Assembly: GCA_934464585.1 (NCBI GenBank)
Contig: CAKSJY010000021.1
Span: 1-13,869 of the forward strand
Direction of reading: 5' to 3'
DNA: 13,869 nt
From: an uncultured Eubacteriales bacterium
GTDB lineage: Bacteria; Bacillota; Clostridia; Oscillospirales; Acutalibacteraceae
Below are positions 12,664 to 13,869 of the stretch, piece after piece; within the stretch, counting starts at the first letter, position 1; each line of letters opens with the position of its first letter. Under the pieces are notes generated by a model, which made no database searches, had not been told where the DNA came from, and saw nothing but the letters and a program-made list of their open reading frames with translations. A program made the position numbers and the translations under genes.

Positions 12664-13869
12664 AAAGGAAATAAATAATGGAAAAAATGTTGATAGGTGC
12701 CGAAAAAGTGAGCAGAAGGTTCACTTTGCTTTAGTTGGTAATCCTAATTGTGGAAAAACTACTCTGTTTAACCAATTGACAGGAAGTAGCCAGTATGTCG
12801 GGAACTGGCCTGGAGTTACAGTTGAGAAAAAGTCAGGTACATTTATGTTTAAAGGCAGAGAAGTCGACATGATCGATTTGCCGGGAATTTACTCGCTTTC
12901 TCCATACTCTCCAGAAGAAATTGTTACTAGAAATTGTATTATTAATGAAAATCCTGATTTTATAATAAATATTGTAGACGCTACAAATATTGAAAGAAAT
13001 TTATATCTAACAATGCAGCTTGCAGAGCTTGGCAGACCAATGATAATTGCATTGAATATGATAGACTTGTTGGAAAAACGAGGAGATATTATTGATTATA
13101 AGTTGCTTGAAAAAAAGCTGGGTATACCGATAGTCCCTATATCAGCAAGCAAAGCTACCGGACTTGATGAACTAGTCGAAAGAGCACTTAATATTTGTGA
13201 TGAAAGGTTACCGTTTCATGTAAAAAATATTTACTCAAAAGATGTGGATTCCGCTTTAAGAGAAATAGAAAATGTTATATTGCATATGCCGACAAGAGCA
13301 GAAAATATTGATGTTAGATGGTATGCTGTTAAAGTATTTGAAGGTGACAACATTGTTTTGCAGCAATTTAAATTTAACGAGGCGCAAGCAAGAAGAATTT
13401 CCGAGCTTGAGAAAAAAATTAAATCAAGTAAATATGCTGATAGGGAAATGATTATTGCTGATCAAAAATATAAATACATATGTGCTGTTTGTAAAGACAC
13501 AATTAAAAAGGGACTTAAACCTGGACAATTAACTGTGTCTGATAAAATCGATAAAATTTTAACTCATCGCATTTTAGCAATTCCGATATTCCTTGTCTTT
13601 ATGCTTATTATATTTTTTATAACATTTGGCCCGTTTGGAAACTTTTTTAAAGAAGCGGTAGAACAGTTTATAACTCAGGATGTTTCCAGCGCTACTTTGA
13701 ATTTACTTGAGAGCTTGGGTGCGTCTAATTGGTCTAAGAGTCTTGTAGTTGACGGAATCATAGCCGGAATTGGTGCAGTTGTTTCGTTTTTACCTCAAAT
13801 ACTTATATTATTTACATTACTTTCTATATTAGAAGATAGCGGATATATGGCAAGAGCGGCATTTATTAT
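12650..13869 (+). CDS. feoB: Ferrous iron transport protein B (partial, 3' end beyond window)
   Basis: The Fe2+ transporter with a cytoplasmic G domain and a membrane core. 406 codons are open to the right edge. GGAGG (12640-12644) is 5 nt before the ATG at 12650, inside the feoA frame. The G protein motifs are G1 GNPNCGKTT (30-38), G3 DLPG, G4 NMID and G5 SASKATG, followed by a helical GDI-like region. The membrane part begins near HRILAIPIFLVFMLIIFF, and the window ends just after the conserved LEDSGYMARAAF. The first 24 residues, lysine- and asparagine-rich, extend further than in E. coli FeoB. No frameshift is seen. The C-terminal half of the membrane domain is missing only because the window stops. 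Confidence 0.95.
   Translation, partial: MVETKKEINNGKNVDRCRKSEQKVHFALVGNPNCGKTTLFNQLTGSSQYVGNWPGVTVEKKSGTFMFKGREVDMIDLPGIYSLSPYSPEEIVTRNCIINENPDFIINIVDATNIERNLYLTMQLAELGRPMIIALNMIDLLEKRGDIIDYKLLEKKLGIPIVPISASKATGLDELVERALNICDERLPFHVKNIYSKDVDSALREIENVILHMPTRAENIDVRWYAVKVFEGDNIVLQQFKFNEAQARRISELEKKIKSSKYADREMIIADQKYKYICAVCKDTIKKGLKPGQLTVSDKIDKILTHRILAIPIFLVFMLIIFFITFGPFGNFFKEAVEQFITQDVSSATLNLLESLGASNWSKSLVVDGIIAGIGAVVSFLPQILILFTLLSILEDSGYMARAAFI

Noticed and set aside
1..13869. CRISPR array, tRNA or rRNA genes, prophage or defence island
   Set aside because: No regularly spaced repeats, no cloverleaf with tRNA consensus, no rRNA-like sequence and no phage or defence genes were seen on either strand.

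Overview
The window reads as a chromosomal segment of a low-GC, endospore-forming member of the Clostridia. Reasons: strongly AT-rich DNA, AGGAGG-type ribosome sites, two sporulation-linked genes (cwlD, spoIIM), and the SCIFF six-cysteine peptide with its radical SAM maturase, a pairing known mainly from Clostridia. Almost all genes lie on the + strand. The assignment rests on protein families and not on any database comparison.

Layout. Positions 1-106 hold the 5' end of a minus-strand gene with a near-consensus promoter. Positions about 205-880 are a decayed IS200-type element: both end hairpins survive, but tnpA carries stops and frameshifts. Next come cwlD (cortex amidase) and radA (DNA repair). 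A small cysteine-rich minus-strand gene overlaps the end of radA. A two-gene HlyD-like adaptor / FtsX-like permease operon follows, without a recognisable ATPase gene beside it.

Positions 5798-8252 form the most distinctive block: yajC, a TIGR04086-type membrane protein, the 45-residue SCIFF precursor (not a long ORF, easily missed), a strong intrinsic terminator, and the SCIFF maturase. This is a ranthipeptide-type RiPP cassette in which the terminator probably sets the ratio of precursor to enzyme. proC follows closely, then spoIIM, with a candidate sigma-E-like promoter between them.

After a clear terminator (about 9811-9849) a new unit starts from a good promoter at 9902-9929. It has a leader of about 125 nt containing three hairpins, then corA (Mg2+ or other divalent cation channel) and tyrS. 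The tyrS-feoA gap holds a 65-nt element that folds as an outer 12-bp stem enclosing two hairpins, and then a possible DtxR/IdeR-like box. feoA and the first 406 codons of feoB (ferrous iron uptake) run off the right edge.

Most of the window is ordinary housekeeping. The items most worth a second look are the SCIFF cassette and its attenuator, the structured RNA candidates before corA and feoA, the adaptor/permease pair without an ATPase, and the orphan cysteine-rich gene.
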